Notes under the pieces: generated by a model
What the model saw: the letters and a program-made list of their open reading frames with translations, nothing else
Told to the model about the DNA's origin: nothing
Databases searched by the model: none
Part shown: piece by piece, positions 18,966 to 27,393 of the stretch
Layout: each line of letters begins with the position of its first letter
Numbering within the stretch: the stretch's first letter is position 1
Source of the DNA: Parasedimentitalea denitrificans
GTDB lineage: Bacteria; Pseudomonadota; Alphaproteobacteria; Rhodobacterales; Rhodobacteraceae
NCBI RefSeq assembly: GCF_011813015.1
Contig: NZ_QHLQ01000024.1
Location: 1 to 61,424, forward strand
Direction of reading: 5' to 3'
DNA: 61,424 nucleotides
Program-made: the position numbers and the translations under genes

Positions 18966-20276
18966 GTGCAAAGACCAAACCAATTTTCCGCAAAGAGAAA
19001 GACTTGGCTGTCCTGCACTATCCAGGCTGCTGCTATCGCGCTGATGCTGTCCGGCTGCGGAGAATACGTATACAACGAGCTTGAACTGATGCCGTCTCCC
19101 ACCGTCTATACTGAGGGTGATCTAGACCCGTTCAACAGTCGTGGACCAAAACAAATCCAACCCCACACCCAGTTGTTCTATGCGACAGACAGAGAAGTGG
19201 CGGCCATAAACGACAAACAAGAGTTTTATACGAATAAAAGGGGCATTGCTCTGCGCACCGGAACCGTCAGCATTGAAATGACACCTCCGGCTCAAGACTG
19301 GGAAAGCCTTCGCCGAATTACACTCTCAGGCGAACGCGAAACTCCCAGAACGCTACAGGTATCTGCAGTCCATGAAATCGGGCCAATGCCGTTTTCTTCA
19401 AGCGATGAGAACGGTGCCGCCCTCCCGGACCACATAACAAGTCAGGCTGAGAGTATTTTCTCTCAGGCCATCAATCGGCAGTTAGACCTATCAGGCAACC
19501 GAGACGTATTCATTTATGTCCATGGCTACAACGTTGATTTTGAATACCCAACCCTAGTATCCAAGGAGTTGCAACATTTCCTAGGATATCAAGGTGCATT
19601 TATAAGTTACAACTGGCCGGCAACTCCAAATCGTTTTGCATACTTCCGGGATTTGGAAACAGCCAGTGCGACACGCCGAAATCTGAGAAAGCTCGTTGAA
19701 CTTCTCTCAGACAAAACCAAAGCGCGCAGAATTCACCTGATAGGTTATAGTGCGGGATCTCGGCTGGTGTTCGAGGTCGCCTACCAAATCGCATTGCAGA
19801 ACCAATCATCTGGAAAACGAAGGGCTCGACTTGGACAGGTTATCTTGATTGGCAGCGACCTTGACCGAACCTACTTTATTCAGGCCCTCACAGACGGATT
19901 ATTGGAAGGAATGGATCACCTGTCGATCTACATGTCCAGTAGTGACGCCGCACTCAACCTTAGTCGCATTGTGTTTGGCCATAACAGACTGGGCCAGGTC
20001 GCCGCCGAAGGTGAGGTTCCATCGGGAATTGAGGATCTATTGATCTCAGAATCTCGATTGTCGCTTATTGATGCCAGTAATGCGCCTGGGGTCGACCAAG
20101 GAAATGGGCATTGGTATTTTCGGTCATCACCATGGACTAGCAGCGATATCTTCTTATCACTTCTTAAGGGGCTACTGCCAGCAACCCGAGGCTTGATCCG
20201 CGAGCCCAAGAGCGCCGTGTGGCAGTTTCCTTCCGATTACCCGGAGCGATTGAAGTCCGCCCTATCCGTCTATTGA
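18966..20276 (+). CDS. Alpha/beta hydrolase (DUF900 family), predicted lipoprotein
   Basis: A 436-residue protein. The N-terminus has basic residues, a hydrophobic stretch and a lipobox (LSGC, Cys31), so it should be exported and lipid-anchored. The hydrolase domain has strand FIYVHGYNVDFE and the nucleophile elbow GYSAGS (Ser). Candidate acid and His residues lie later, in GSDLDR and NGHWYF. This pattern fits DUF900 esterase-like proteins of unknown substrate. The start is GTG 18966 without a strong ribosome binding site, so the exact start is uncertain. It stands alone, in the same direction as ppk2-tetR. Confidence 0.82.
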   Translation: MQRPNQFSAKRKTWLSCTIQAAAIALMLSGCGEYVYNELELMPSPTVYTEGDLDPFNSRGPKQIQPHTQLFYATDREVAAINDKQEFYTNKRGIALRTGTVSIEMTPPAQDWESLRRITLSGERETPRTLQVSAVHEIGPMPFSSSDENGAALPDHITSQAESIFSQAINRQLDLSGNRDVFIYVHGYNVDFEYPTLVSKELQHFLGYQGAFISYNWPATPNRFAYFRDLETASATRRNLRKLVELLSDKTKARRIHLIGYSAGSRLVFEVAYQIALQNQSSGKRRARLGQVILIGSDLDRTYFIQALTDGLLEGMDHLSIYMSSSDAALNLSRIVFGHNRLGQVAAEGEVPSGIEDLLISESRLSLIDASNAPGVDQGNGHWYFRSSPWTSSDIFLSLLKGLLPATRGLIREPKSAVWQFPSDYPERLKSALSVY

Positions 20277-20336
20277 CTGTCGAAAAGGCCCTTTGTTTCG
20301 TGCGTTTCCCGGTCCAGCCTTTCAAGAAAGCAAAAA

Positions 20337-20357
20337 GGCCACGCATTAAGCGTGGCC
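20337..20357 (-). terminator. Terminator after rpsI
   Basis: A perfect 8-bp stem GGCCACGC/GCGTGGCC with a 5-base loop. On the minus strand it is followed by TTTTT (complement of 20332-20336). It lies 25 bases past the rpsI stop and also downstream of the plus-strand hydrolase. Confidence 0.85.
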
Positions 20358-20381
20358 TCTCCAATAGCATACAGTCCAAAC

Positions 20382-20867
20382 TTAACGCTTGGAGAACTGG
20401 AAGCTCTTACGGGCTTTTGCTTTACCGTATTTCTTACGCTCAACCACACGGCTGTCGCGGGTCAGGAAGCCAGCAGCTTTCAAAGCGCCACGCAGGCTGG
20501 GATCGTACAGCTGCAGAGCTTTGGAAATACCGTGCTTGACCGCACCGGCCTGACCGGAAAGACCGCCACCTTTAACGGTTGCGTAAACGTCAAACTGGTC
20601 TTCTGTACCAGAAACCTGGAACGGCTGACGCAGGATCATCTGCAGAACAGGGCGAGCAAAGTAAACTTTGATTTCGCGACCGTTTACAGTGACCTTGCCG
20701 GAACCCGGCTTGATCCAAACGCGGGCAACAGCGTCTTTACGCTTACCAGTTGCATAGGCACGGCCCAGTTCATCACGCACAGGCTCACGTGCGATGATGT
20801 CTTCGGCGACAGCTTCAACGCCAGCAACGGCGCTCAGCTCTTCGAGAGTGTTGATCTGATCAGACAT
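20382..20867 (-). CDS. rpsI: 30S ribosomal protein S9
   Basis: Ribosomal protein S9 (161 residues). The conserved core starts at about residue 38 (YATGKRKDAVARVWIKPGSG) and ends in the invariant basic tail KARKSFQFSKR, which reaches the P-site tRNA. The roughly 35-residue acidic N-terminal extension is usual in Rhodobacteraceae. It is 5 bases downstream of rplM and co-transcribed with it. Confidence 0.97.
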   Translation of the reverse strand: MSDQINTLEELSAVAGVEAVAEDIIAREPVRDELGRAYATGKRKDAVARVWIKPGSGKVTVNGREIKVYFARPVLQMILRQPFQVSGTEDQFDVYATVKGGGLSGQAGAVKHGISKALQLYDPSLRGALKAAGFLTRDSRVVERKKYGKAKARKSFQFSKR

Positions 20868-20872
20868 CTACA

Positions 20873-21331
20873 TTAGCTCCGGGTGTTTTTCTTGTTCATG
20901 GACTTAACGTCCAGAACTTCGGGGCTTTGCGCCTCATGGGGATGCTCTGCACCAGCGTATACACGCAGGTTTGTCATAATCTGACGGCTGAGCTTGTTAC
21001 CCGGCAACATGCGCTTGACCGCTTGGATCATGACGCGCTCGGGGTGCTTACCCTCGAGAATCTGTTGCTTGGTGCGCGACTTGATGCCACCCGGGTGACC
21101 GGTGTGCCAGTAGAAGTTTTCTTCGCGCTTTTTGCCAGTCATCTGAACTTTGTCAGCATTGATGACGATGACATTGTCGCCGCAATCCATGTGAGGAGTG
21201 AATGACGGCTTGTGCTTGCCACGCAGACGCATGGCTACAATCGAGGCAAGACGGCCCAGCACCACGCCTTCGGCGTCGATGATGATCCATTTCTTCTCGA
21301 TGTCTGCTGGGGTAGCAGAGAAGGTTTTCAT
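20873..21331 (-). CDS. rplM: 50S ribosomal protein L13
   Basis: Ribosomal protein L13 (152 residues). Typical segments are KKWIIIDAEGVVLGRLAS, GDNVIVINADKVQMTGKK and HPERVMIQAVKRMLPGNKL. First gene of the rplM-rpsI operon, as in most bacteria. The 269 bases upstream should hold the promoter, but I see no clear box. Confidence 0.97.
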   Translation of the reverse strand: MKTFSATPADIEKKWIIIDAEGVVLGRLASIVAMRLRGKHKPSFTPHMDCGDNVIVINADKVQMTGKKREENFYWHTGHPGGIKSRTKQQILEGKHPERVMIQAVKRMLPGNKLSRQIMTNLRVYAGAEHPHEAQSPEVLDVKSMNKKNTRS

Positions 21332-21600
21332 GGCAGGTAAATCCTGTTTAACGTTGAGAACACCAGAACAAGCCCGGCATTCGAATTCTATGGACGGGGT
21401 TTACGGGGAACCAAAGCACCAGTCAACAGCACCAATGGATAAGTTTACCAACGTTATCAGATGGTTACAAATTGGGTACTATAATACCCCACACAATTAC
21501 ACTCTCGGCCCGCCTTTTATGAAGTCATTCGCACCTTCATCGACCTTTCCTGAACCCACGACCAAAATTCAGCTACTCGCACTGACAGAAAATCGCCCAA

Positions 21601-23004
21601 TTACACACTGATCTGTTCGGGCGGATTGTCCAGCAGCGCCCTAAGGGACTGCATGGCGCCCTCGAACTCCGCCAGGGACACATGGCAATTTACTGCAATA
21701 CGCACCGCATTCGGGGCACGCCCATCTCGCAGGGCGAATTCATCCGCAGACCTGATCTGAACCCCCTGCCCTTCGGCCGCACGTGTAAATGCAGCCGAGC
21801 GCCAACCAGATGGCAACCGTAGCCAAAGGAAGGGCACTTGATCGTCCCATGTTAAATCGAATCCACCAAGTGCGTTGACCGCAACCCGAACGTAGCGAGC
21901 CATCTCTGCCTGCACAGCACGCGCCAGGATTTTGGTCTTAGGATCGCCTAGAAGAATACACGTCAACGCAGCCAAAGGCTGCGCCAGCCCAAAATACCCG
22001 TGTTCAGCAGCACGTCTCAAATCTGCTCCCCGCCCCTGTGGCGCCAAGGCAAACCCAACCCTTAGGGATGGTGTCAAGGTCTTGGAAATAGAGCTTACGT
22101 GCCAGCCTATCTCAGGGGCCAGGGCTCGGTAACATGGAGCTCTCGGATCTCCCATCCGATAGCAGTCATCCTCTAGGATTTGAATGTTATGACGCTTGGC
22201 CACCTCTACGATTTCTTGCCGTCTCTCCAGTGGGGTATAAAGACCTGTTGGGTTATGAACTTCTGGGCTTGTGCAAAAAACCGTTGCGCCAGTCTTGCGG
22301 GCCGCCTTCTCTAATGATTCCGGGATAACGCCATATTCATCCATCTCAATTCCGACCACATCGGCTCGCAACAGTTCGGCCGCACGGCGGAACCCCGCAT
22401 AAGACAAGTCCTCAACCAGGACAGTTGGCTTCGCCCCCTTCAGAATCGCTTGCATAACCACCATCAAGCCGCTTTGGCCACCGTGAGTAAGAACCACATC
22501 CTCTTCGTTCAAACTCCCAACCGGCAATTCTGACAACCAATTCACCACAGCCTCACGAACAGGCTGATAGGCGCTACGGGTTGGATAACTAAGAAAAGTC
22601 AGCTCAGGACCATTTGCTACCTTCACTAACGCTTTTCGGATGGCCTCAACCTGCCCGACATCTGGCACCCTGGGGCTAAACAAGCTGATGTGATTGGGAT
22701 TGTTCAGCTCATGAATATGCAGCTGCCTTGCCCAAACATCATCCAAAACTGGTTTCTGTTTGGCAGCAACAAAGGTCCCGCGGCCGACCTCGGCCTGAAG
22801 CAAGCCTTCGTCAGTCAAAATAGAATAGGCACGCGCGACTGTCCCAGGAGTAATCCCAAGCTGATAGGACAACTCACGAACAGGCGGCAGTTTTGTACCA
22901 GTTGATAGATCACCATCGTCTATAGCCGAGCGAATTGTTTCAGCGAGCTTTTTATACTTCGGTCCCTTGGTATCATCAAGTTCCCGGGGCCAAATTGTAC
23001 CCAT
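21601..23004 (-). CDS. MocR/GabR-type regulator (GntR wHTH fused to aminotransferase domain)
   Basis: A 467-residue fusion. A GntR winged helix (residues about 15-80, with LPPVRELSYQLGITPGTVAR) is joined to a fold-type I aminotransferase domain. PLP-binding residues are visible: HNPTG with Asn251, the aspartate pair at 279-280 followed by CYR, and Lys308 in SSISKTLTP. Known MocR proteins use PLP or an adduct as effector and often control a divergent gene. I chose ATG 23004 with GAGGGG upstream, since an upstream frame to 23106 would cover the promoter. Two direct repeats lie just upstream and the divergent neighbour is a DUF1127 gene. Confidence 0.9.
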   Translation of the reverse strand: MGTIWPRELDDTKGPKYKKLAETIRSAIDDGDLSTGTKLPPVRELSYQLGITPGTVARAYSILTDEGLLQAEVGRGTFVAAKQKPVLDDVWARQLHIHELNNPNHISLFSPRVPDVGQVEAIRKALVKVANGPELTFLSYPTRSAYQPVREAVVNWLSELPVGSLNEEDVVLTHGGQSGLMVVMQAILKGAKPTVLVEDLSYAGFRRAAELLRADVVGIEMDEYGVIPESLEKAARKTGATVFCTSPEVHNPTGLYTPLERRQEIVEVAKRHNIQILEDDCYRMGDPRAPCYRALAPEIGWHVSSISKTLTPSLRVGFALAPQGRGADLRRAAEHGYFGLAQPLAALTCILLGDPKTKILARAVQAEMARYVRVAVNALGGFDLTWDDQVPFLWLRLPSGWRSAAFTRAAEGQGVQIRSADEFALRDGRAPNAVRIAVNCHVSLAEFEGAMQSLRALLDNPPEQISV

Positions 23005-23037
23005 TACAATCCCCTCATAGACAACGATCAATCCGCT

Positions 23038-23084
23038 TTGTATCAACACGATGTAATGCAAGTTCAAGATTGTATCAACACAAT
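23038..23084. promoter_or_regulatory. Direct-repeat operator candidate for the MocR-type regulator
   Basis: TTGTATCAACACGAT (23038-23052) and TTGTATCAACACAAT (23070-23084) are identical in 14 of 15 bases and start exactly 32 bp apart, close to three helical turns. They fill the space between the regulator start (23004) and the divergent DUF1127 start (23098). Paired direct repeats are the known operator type for MocR-family regulators. Binding here is inference. Confidence 0.7.
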
Positions 23085-23097
23085 AGTGGAGCACACG

Positions 23098-23331
23098 ATG
23101 ATACACGACGCTCGAATGCCTCAGTCTAACATGTCCTTCTTGGTCAGTCGCCCAGCCCTTCCGGTCGCGGCCGAATTGGCCGTCGCGCTTGCTGTGCTCA
23201 TCACTAAATGGAATTTGCGAATCCGAACGCGAAAACCACTGCGATACTTATCCCAAGAGCAACTAGACGATATCGGCCGCAACCGAGCCGAAGCCCAACA
23301 CCAAGCCACCCTTCCGTTCTGGCGCCCTTGA
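23098..23331 (+). CDS. DUF1127 small protein
   Basis: A 77-residue protein. The hydrophobic start is followed by the DUF1127/YjiS-like C-terminal domain, with a basic arm (RIRTRKPLRYLSQEQLDDIG) and the terminal FWRP. Known DUF1127 proteins in alphaproteobacteria are small, arginine-rich and in some cases RNA-binding. I chose ATG 23098, preceded by GGAG seven bases upstream. ATG 23116 is also possible. It is divergent from the MocR-type gene with the direct repeats in between, and a strong terminator follows, so it is a single-gene unit. Confidence 0.85.
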   Translation: MIHDARMPQSNMSFLVSRPALPVAAELAVALAVLITKWNLRIRTRKPLRYLSQEQLDDIGRNRAEAQHQATLPFWRP

Positions 23332-23358
23332 TCCCCAGGGACGCTAGAACCACTTTAT

Positions 23359-23384
23359 GGCCGGGGGAAACCCCGGCCTTTTTT
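23359..23384 (+). terminator. Terminator after DUF1127 gene
   Basis: GGCCGGGG-GAAA-CCCCGGCC followed by six T residues. A textbook rho-independent terminator 27 bases past the DUF1127 stop. Confidence 0.95.
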
Positions 23385-23467
23385 ATAGCGCAACGATCAT
23401 TGAGTTGATCCGCTACCAAATCACACCGATTGATTTAGCATTGAATATTTAAATGAGGACCACTCAA

Positions 23468-23890
23468 TCAACACTTCGGTGGAATTGAATACGTCATATT
23501 AGCCCGTGCAACCGGCGCATCTTGGTCGACTGAATGGATCAAAATATCACAGACAGCCAAAGACCTACCAAGTTTCAATAGCTTGCAAGTTCCAATCAAA
23601 TCAGCACCCGCACTCGGCTTGCGCATGAAATCGATTGAACAATTGGTCGTTACAGCTAAGGCTTCTCGCCCAATCCGAGCCAGAACCATCGCATAGGCAG
23701 CACAGTCAGCCAGCGCAAACATCGACGGTCCGGAAACAGTTCCCCCTGGGCGCAAATGCTTCTCTTGAACACAAAGCCTCATTGAAATTTCATTTGCCGA
23801 CAGATCATCAACTTCAAAGTCGCCCCTGACCTGAGGAAAGATGTCGTCCAGAAACTCCATCAATTCCGCCGCGTCCATCTGTAATGACAT
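23468..23890 (-). CDS. PaaI-family (hotdog) thioesterase
   Basis: A 140-residue single hotdog domain that probably hydrolyses acyl-CoA thioesters. The family pattern is visible: HLRPGGTVSGPSMFALADCA with the catalytic acidic position on the long helix, then TTNCSIDFMRKP. I chose ATG 23890, which has GGAG eight bases upstream, over a TTG at 23902. It is divergent from the enoyl-CoA hydratase-like gene only 57 bases away, which suggests a shared role in acyl-CoA metabolism. The substrate is unknown. Confidence 0.88.
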   Translation of the reverse strand: MSLQMDAAELMEFLDDIFPQVRGDFEVDDLSANEISMRLCVQEKHLRPGGTVSGPSMFALADCAAYAMVLARIGREALAVTTNCSIDFMRKPSAGADLIGTCKLLKLGRSLAVCDILIHSVDQDAPVARANMTYSIPPKC

Positions 23891-23947
23891 GCTATTCTCC
23901 AACTTTAGTGCAGCTTATGATTGGGTGAGCAGACCAAGGAGAGCAAG

Positions 23948-24736
23948 ATGACAATTTTAAAACGCCACGACACCGGCGCCATCGCCCACCTGACAATGAA
24001 CGCACCGGAAAGGCTAAACGCACTTTCGGATGAAATGTTAGCGGCCTTACAGGCACAGATCGAAACACTAACGCACGACAGTAGCATTAAGGTTGTCATC
24101 CTATCCGGCGCCGGTAAAGCATTCTGTGCAGGCCACGACATTAAGCAGATGAATAGCGCCCGCGATAGCCCGGATGGTGGCAAGGCTAATTTCCAGGACT
24201 TATTTACTCGCTGCACCTCTGTGATGACTGGTTTGCAAAAATTACCACAAGTGGTCATCGCACAAGTACACGGAATAGCGACGGCTGCAGGCTGCCAATT
24301 GGTCGCGTCCTGTGATCTCGCTGTGGCCACAGAGGACACAAAGTTCGGCGTTAACGGCGTTAGTATTGGTCTTTTTTGCTCGACCCCAATGGTGGCCTTG
24401 TCGCGCAACATCCCTCGCAAACACGCGCTTGAGTTGCTGACGACGGGAAATTTCATGACGGCCCATCGCGCCGCGGAACTAGGATTGATCAATCAGGCCG
24501 TTCCAAACGACGACCTCAAGTCAGCAACACTCCTGCTAGCAAACACCATTGCCGACAAACTGGGATCGGCACTCAAGATTGGCAAGCACGCCTTTTACCA
24601 GCAACTGGAGATGCCGCTTGATAAAGCATATGCCTTTACTGGCGACGTGATCGTCGAAAACTTGCTTCATCAAGATACCATTGAAGGCATGAATGCCTTT
24701 GCCGAGAAAAGACAGCCAAGCTGGAAAAAAGATTAG
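23948..24736 (+). CDS. Enoyl-CoA hydratase/isomerase family protein, ECHDC3-like
   Basis: A 262-residue crotonase-fold protein. The CoA and oxyanion-hole segments are present (AFCAGHDIKQM and HGIATAAGCQLVASCDLAVA). Both glutamates used by classical enoyl-CoA hydratases are replaced: AAGCQ instead of GGGCE, and GVSIGLFCSTP instead of a Glu-containing loop. This matches the ECHDC3 subgroup as I remember it, whose chemistry is unclear. ATG 23948 has AAGGAG seven bases upstream. It is divergent from the PaaI-type thioesterase. Confidence 0.88.
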   Translation: MTILKRHDTGAIAHLTMNAPERLNALSDEMLAALQAQIETLTHDSSIKVVILSGAGKAFCAGHDIKQMNSARDSPDGGKANFQDLFTRCTSVMTGLQKLPQVVIAQVHGIATAAGCQLVASCDLAVATEDTKFGVNGVSIGLFCSTPMVALSRNIPRKHALELLTTGNFMTAHRAAELGLINQAVPNDDLKSATLLLANTIADKLGSALKIGKHAFYQQLEMPLDKAYAFTGDVIVENLLHQDTIEGMNAFAEKRQPSWKKD

Positions 24737-24832
24737 AATTTCCTGAAAATTTTAGTCTTTGTTTACGATTTGGTGCGCATTGTTTCCATATCGAGCCTTT
24801 CAAACAAGGCAAGAACATGGCAAGGATTGGGC

Positions 24833-25007
24833 AGGGCGCATCGCCCGGTCACAATTTGGGTCGCCGCCTGTGGAAGGTCCCTCCAAACCGGTTCTCTCCC
24901 CGGTTCGACATTCCCGCAGCGGCGACCCCAATTCTCTCTTCTCCGCTCTAAATACCGTCATTTTCTTGCATGACCTGCGATGGTTCTGGCTAGGCCGGTT
25001 TTTTTGC
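24833..25007 (+). ncRNA. Candidate structured RNA or leader upstream of trmFO
   Basis: A 15-base inverted repeat, 24853-24867 (AATTTGGGTCGCCGC) against 24919-24933 (GCGGCGACCCCAATT), matches at 14 positions. It encloses two smaller hairpins: TGGA/TCCA at 24871-24885, and AACCGG/CCGGTT at 24886-24891 and 24900-24905. Another hairpin (GGGCG-CAT-CGCCC, about 24833-24845) precedes it. Downstream, CTGGC-TAG-GCCGG followed by seven T (about 24987-25005) could be a weak terminator. No known RNA family fits by eye. Strand and transcription are inferred. It may instead be part of the trmFO leader. Confidence 0.45.
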
Positions 25008-25038
25008 ACCCCATATTGCACCAAACCCCGCCCTAGCC
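24988..25038 (+). promoter_or_regulatory. Inverted repeat next to the trmFO start
   Basis: GGCTAGG (24988-24994) pairs with CCTAGCC (25032-25038), and inner bases GGTTT and AAACC extend the stem. It ends 12 bases before the trmFO ATG, where no Shine-Dalgarno sequence is seen. It overlaps the possible terminator of the upstream element, so the two structures would be mutually exclusive. Confidence 0.4.
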
Positions 25039-25050
25039 TATGTCGCAGCC

Positions 25051-26394
25051 ATGACACAAACATTGCATATCGTCGGCGGCGGAATGGCCGGATCCGAAGC
25101 AGCCTGGCAGGCGGCAAACATGGGCGTTCAAGTGGTGATCCACGAAATGCGTCCCAAAGTGAAAACATTTGCTCACCAGACCGGCAATCTGGGCGAAATG
25201 GTTTGCTCCAATTCATTCAGATCCGATGACGATGAGCAAAACGCTGTCGGCTTGCTGCACTGGGAAATGCGCGCCGCAAATGGCCTTATCATGGCAACGG
25301 CAGATAAGCACCGCTTGCCCGCAGGTGGCGCCTTGGCGGTTGATCGCGAACCTTTTGCGCAGACCATCACTGACAGCCTGAAGAGCCACCCCAATGTCAC
25401 AATCTGCTATGATGAAATTACGCATCTTCCCGAAGACGGGCACTGGATCTTTGCAACCGGACCACTGACATCTTCGGCCTTGGGGCAAGCAATCCAAAGT
25501 GAGACCGGCGCCGAGGCCTTAGCCTTTTTCGACGCTATCGCGCCAATTATCTATGCTGACAGCATCGACATGTCGAAGGCCTGGATGCAATCTCGCTATG
25601 ACAAGGGTGAAACAGAGGAAGAGAAAACGGCCTACCTCAATTGCCCTATGACAAAAGAGCAATACGAGGAATTTATCGATGCGCTTTTGACTGCTGAGAA
25701 GACCGAATTCCACGAAGGTGAAACAGCAGGGTATTTTGACGGTTGCCTACCGATAGAAGTCATGGCGGAACGCGGGCGTGAAACGCTTCGGTTTGGCCCA
25801 ATGAAGCCGGTTGGGCTCACAAATGCTCATAAACCCGAAGAAAAGGCCTATGCCGTAGTCCAGCTTCGCCGCGACAACAAACTGGCAACTTTGTTTAACA
25901 TCGTCGGCTTCCAGACCAAGATGAAATACGGCGCCCAAACTCAGGTTCTTCGGATGATCCCAGGATTACAGGACGCTCAGTTTGCTCGCCTTGGCGGCAT
26001 CCACCGAAACACATTCTTGAATTCCCCCACCCTCCTTGACGCCCAAATGCGACTGAAGACAAAGCCAAATATCCGCTTTGCCGGGCAAATTACCGGTGTA
26101 GAAGGCTATGTTGAAAGTGCGGCCATGGGGTTGTTGGCAGGCCGCATGGCCGCAGCCGAAATACTTGGCCAAGACTTGCCTAGTGTACCGCAGGACAGTG
26201 CAATGGGCGCGTTGATCCACCATATCACCGGCGGCGCCGAGGCTAAGACCTTTCAGCCCATGAATGTGAACTTTGGTTTATTTCAACCCGTCGAAGGCCT
26301 GAAGGGAGGTCGCCGTGGTCGGAAGGACCGCTATAAGGCCTATACAGATCGGGCAAAAACTGCTTGGTCTGAATGGATTAGCAACTTCTCATAA
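25051..26394 (+). CDS. trmFO: Methylenetetrahydrofolate-tRNA-(uracil-5-)-methyltransferase TrmFO
   Basis: This folate- and FAD-dependent enzyme makes ribothymidine (m5U54) in the tRNA T-loop. At 447 residues it has normal length. The N-terminal FAD motif is HIVGGGMAGSEAAWQ. Typical blocks follow: FAHQTGNLGEMVCSNSFRSD with the conserved Cys, YFDGCLPIEVMAERG, and HRNTFLNSPTLL. The gluQ gene follows closely, giving a tRNA-modification pair. No strong ribosome binding site is seen before ATG 25051. Confidence 0.96.
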   Translation: MTQTLHIVGGGMAGSEAAWQAANMGVQVVIHEMRPKVKTFAHQTGNLGEMVCSNSFRSDDDEQNAVGLLHWEMRAANGLIMATADKHRLPAGGALAVDREPFAQTITDSLKSHPNVTICYDEITHLPEDGHWIFATGPLTSSALGQAIQSETGAEALAFFDAIAPIIYADSIDMSKAWMQSRYDKGETEEEKTAYLNCPMTKEQYEEFIDALLTAEKTEFHEGETAGYFDGCLPIEVMAERGRETLRFGPMKPVGLTNAHKPEEKAYAVVQLRRDNKLATLFNIVGFQTKMKYGAQTQVLRMIPGLQDAQFARLGGIHRNTFLNSPTLLDAQMRLKTKPNIRFAGQITGVEGYVESAAMGLLAGRMAAAEILGQDLPSVPQDSAMGALIHHITGGAEAKTFQPMNVNFGLFQPVEGLKGGRRGRKDRYKAYTDRAKTAWSEWISNFS

Positions 26395-26418
26395 ACTGTG
26401 CATAGGGGCAAGCTGACC

Positions 26419-27345
26419 GTGACATTCATTACCCGTTTTGCCCCCTCTCCTACCGGCCCGCTGCATCTGGGTCACGCTTATTCAGCTCTTTTGGCGCAGG
26501 ATATGGCGGGGGCCAATGACGGGAAATTCCTTCTACGAATTGAAGATATCGATCAGTCTCGCGCTCGTGAACATTGGGAATCCCAGATATATGACGACCT
26601 TTCCTGGTTAGGCCTAAAATGGCCTACCCCTGTCATGCGACAGTCAGATCAAATGGACAGATATCATGGGGCACTGGAGAAACTCTGGAAAACTGGAGTT
26701 TTGTACCGCTGCACCTGCACGCGGCGTGACATTGAAACCGCTGCCTCAGCTCCGCAGGAAGGCGAAGCAGTATTTGGGCCGGACGGTCTCGTTTATCCCC
26801 AAACGTGCAAGAAAACCAATTCCTTGAATCAATGCGCTGCAGCACAAACTCCATTCCCCCGAGGGGCCGCTATCAGATTGGACATGCAAAAAGCATGCGC
26901 CTATTCCGACAACCTCCCCCACACTACTCATAAGTTTTCGGACGAACAAAGTTGGGGAGCGGCCTTTACTGAAACGGGCAGCGGGCCAGATGGTGAAACT
27001 GGCCAGATAGAATTCACTAAGCATGAAATATTGGAGTCGATAGGCGACATTGTGTTGTCACGCCGAGGAATGGGAACGTCCTACCATCTTTCCGTTGTCT
27101 TGGATGACGCGGCGCAGGGTGTGACACATGTTGTTCGCGGACAGGACCTTTTTGAGGCGACTAAAATCCATGTCATTCTGCAACGTCTACTCGGCCTACC
27201 GACGCCAACTTACCACCACCACGGGCTTATTCGAGACGGCAATGGTAAGCGCTTAGCCAAACGGGATGATGCCCGCGCGATAGCAAAGTACCGAGCGGAA
27301 GGTGCTACCCCAAAATACATTCGCAATCTAGTCGAGCTTGACTAG
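26419..27345 (+). CDS. gluQ: Glutamyl-Q tRNA(Asp) synthetase
   Basis: A truncated GluRS paralogue that attaches glutamate to queuosine-34 of tRNA(Asp). Of the 308 residues only the catalytic core is present and the anticodon-binding domain is missing, as expected. The HIGH-type motif is RFAPSPTGPLHLGHAYSA. Zinc-site cysteines are CTCTRRD and YPQTCKK, and the KMSKS-type motif is KRLAKRDDAR. I favour GTG 26419 with AGGGG upstream, while an earlier GTG at 26398 has no ribosome binding site. It follows trmFO by 24 bases. Confidence 0.93.
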   Translation: MTFITRFAPSPTGPLHLGHAYSALLAQDMAGANDGKFLLRIEDIDQSRAREHWESQIYDDLSWLGLKWPTPVMRQSDQMDRYHGALEKLWKTGVLYRCTCTRRDIETAASAPQEGEAVFGPDGLVYPQTCKKTNSLNQCAAAQTPFPRGAAIRLDMQKACAYSDNLPHTTHKFSDEQSWGAAFTETGSGPDGETGQIEFTKHEILESIGDIVLSRRGMGTSYHLSVVLDDAAQGVTHVVRGQDLFEATKIHVILQRLLGLPTPTYHHHGLIRDGNGKRLAKRDDARAIAKYRAEGATPKYIRNLVELD

Positions 27346-27393
27346 GAGCCTTGCCCAACTTCACTCAACGTTTCGACAGAAAGTTCAAAACAT

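Noticed and set aside
24833..24940. tRNA, 4.5S, 6S or tmRNA gene in the structured element
   Set aside because: A GGTTCGA-like stretch and paired arms looked tRNA-like, but no matching T-stem, anticodon arm or acceptor end could be folded, and the SRP tetraloop motif is absent.
24759..25229. A 156-codon frame running into trmFO
   Set aside because: It overlaps the structured intergenic element and the well-supported trmFO gene, and shows no recognisable domain.
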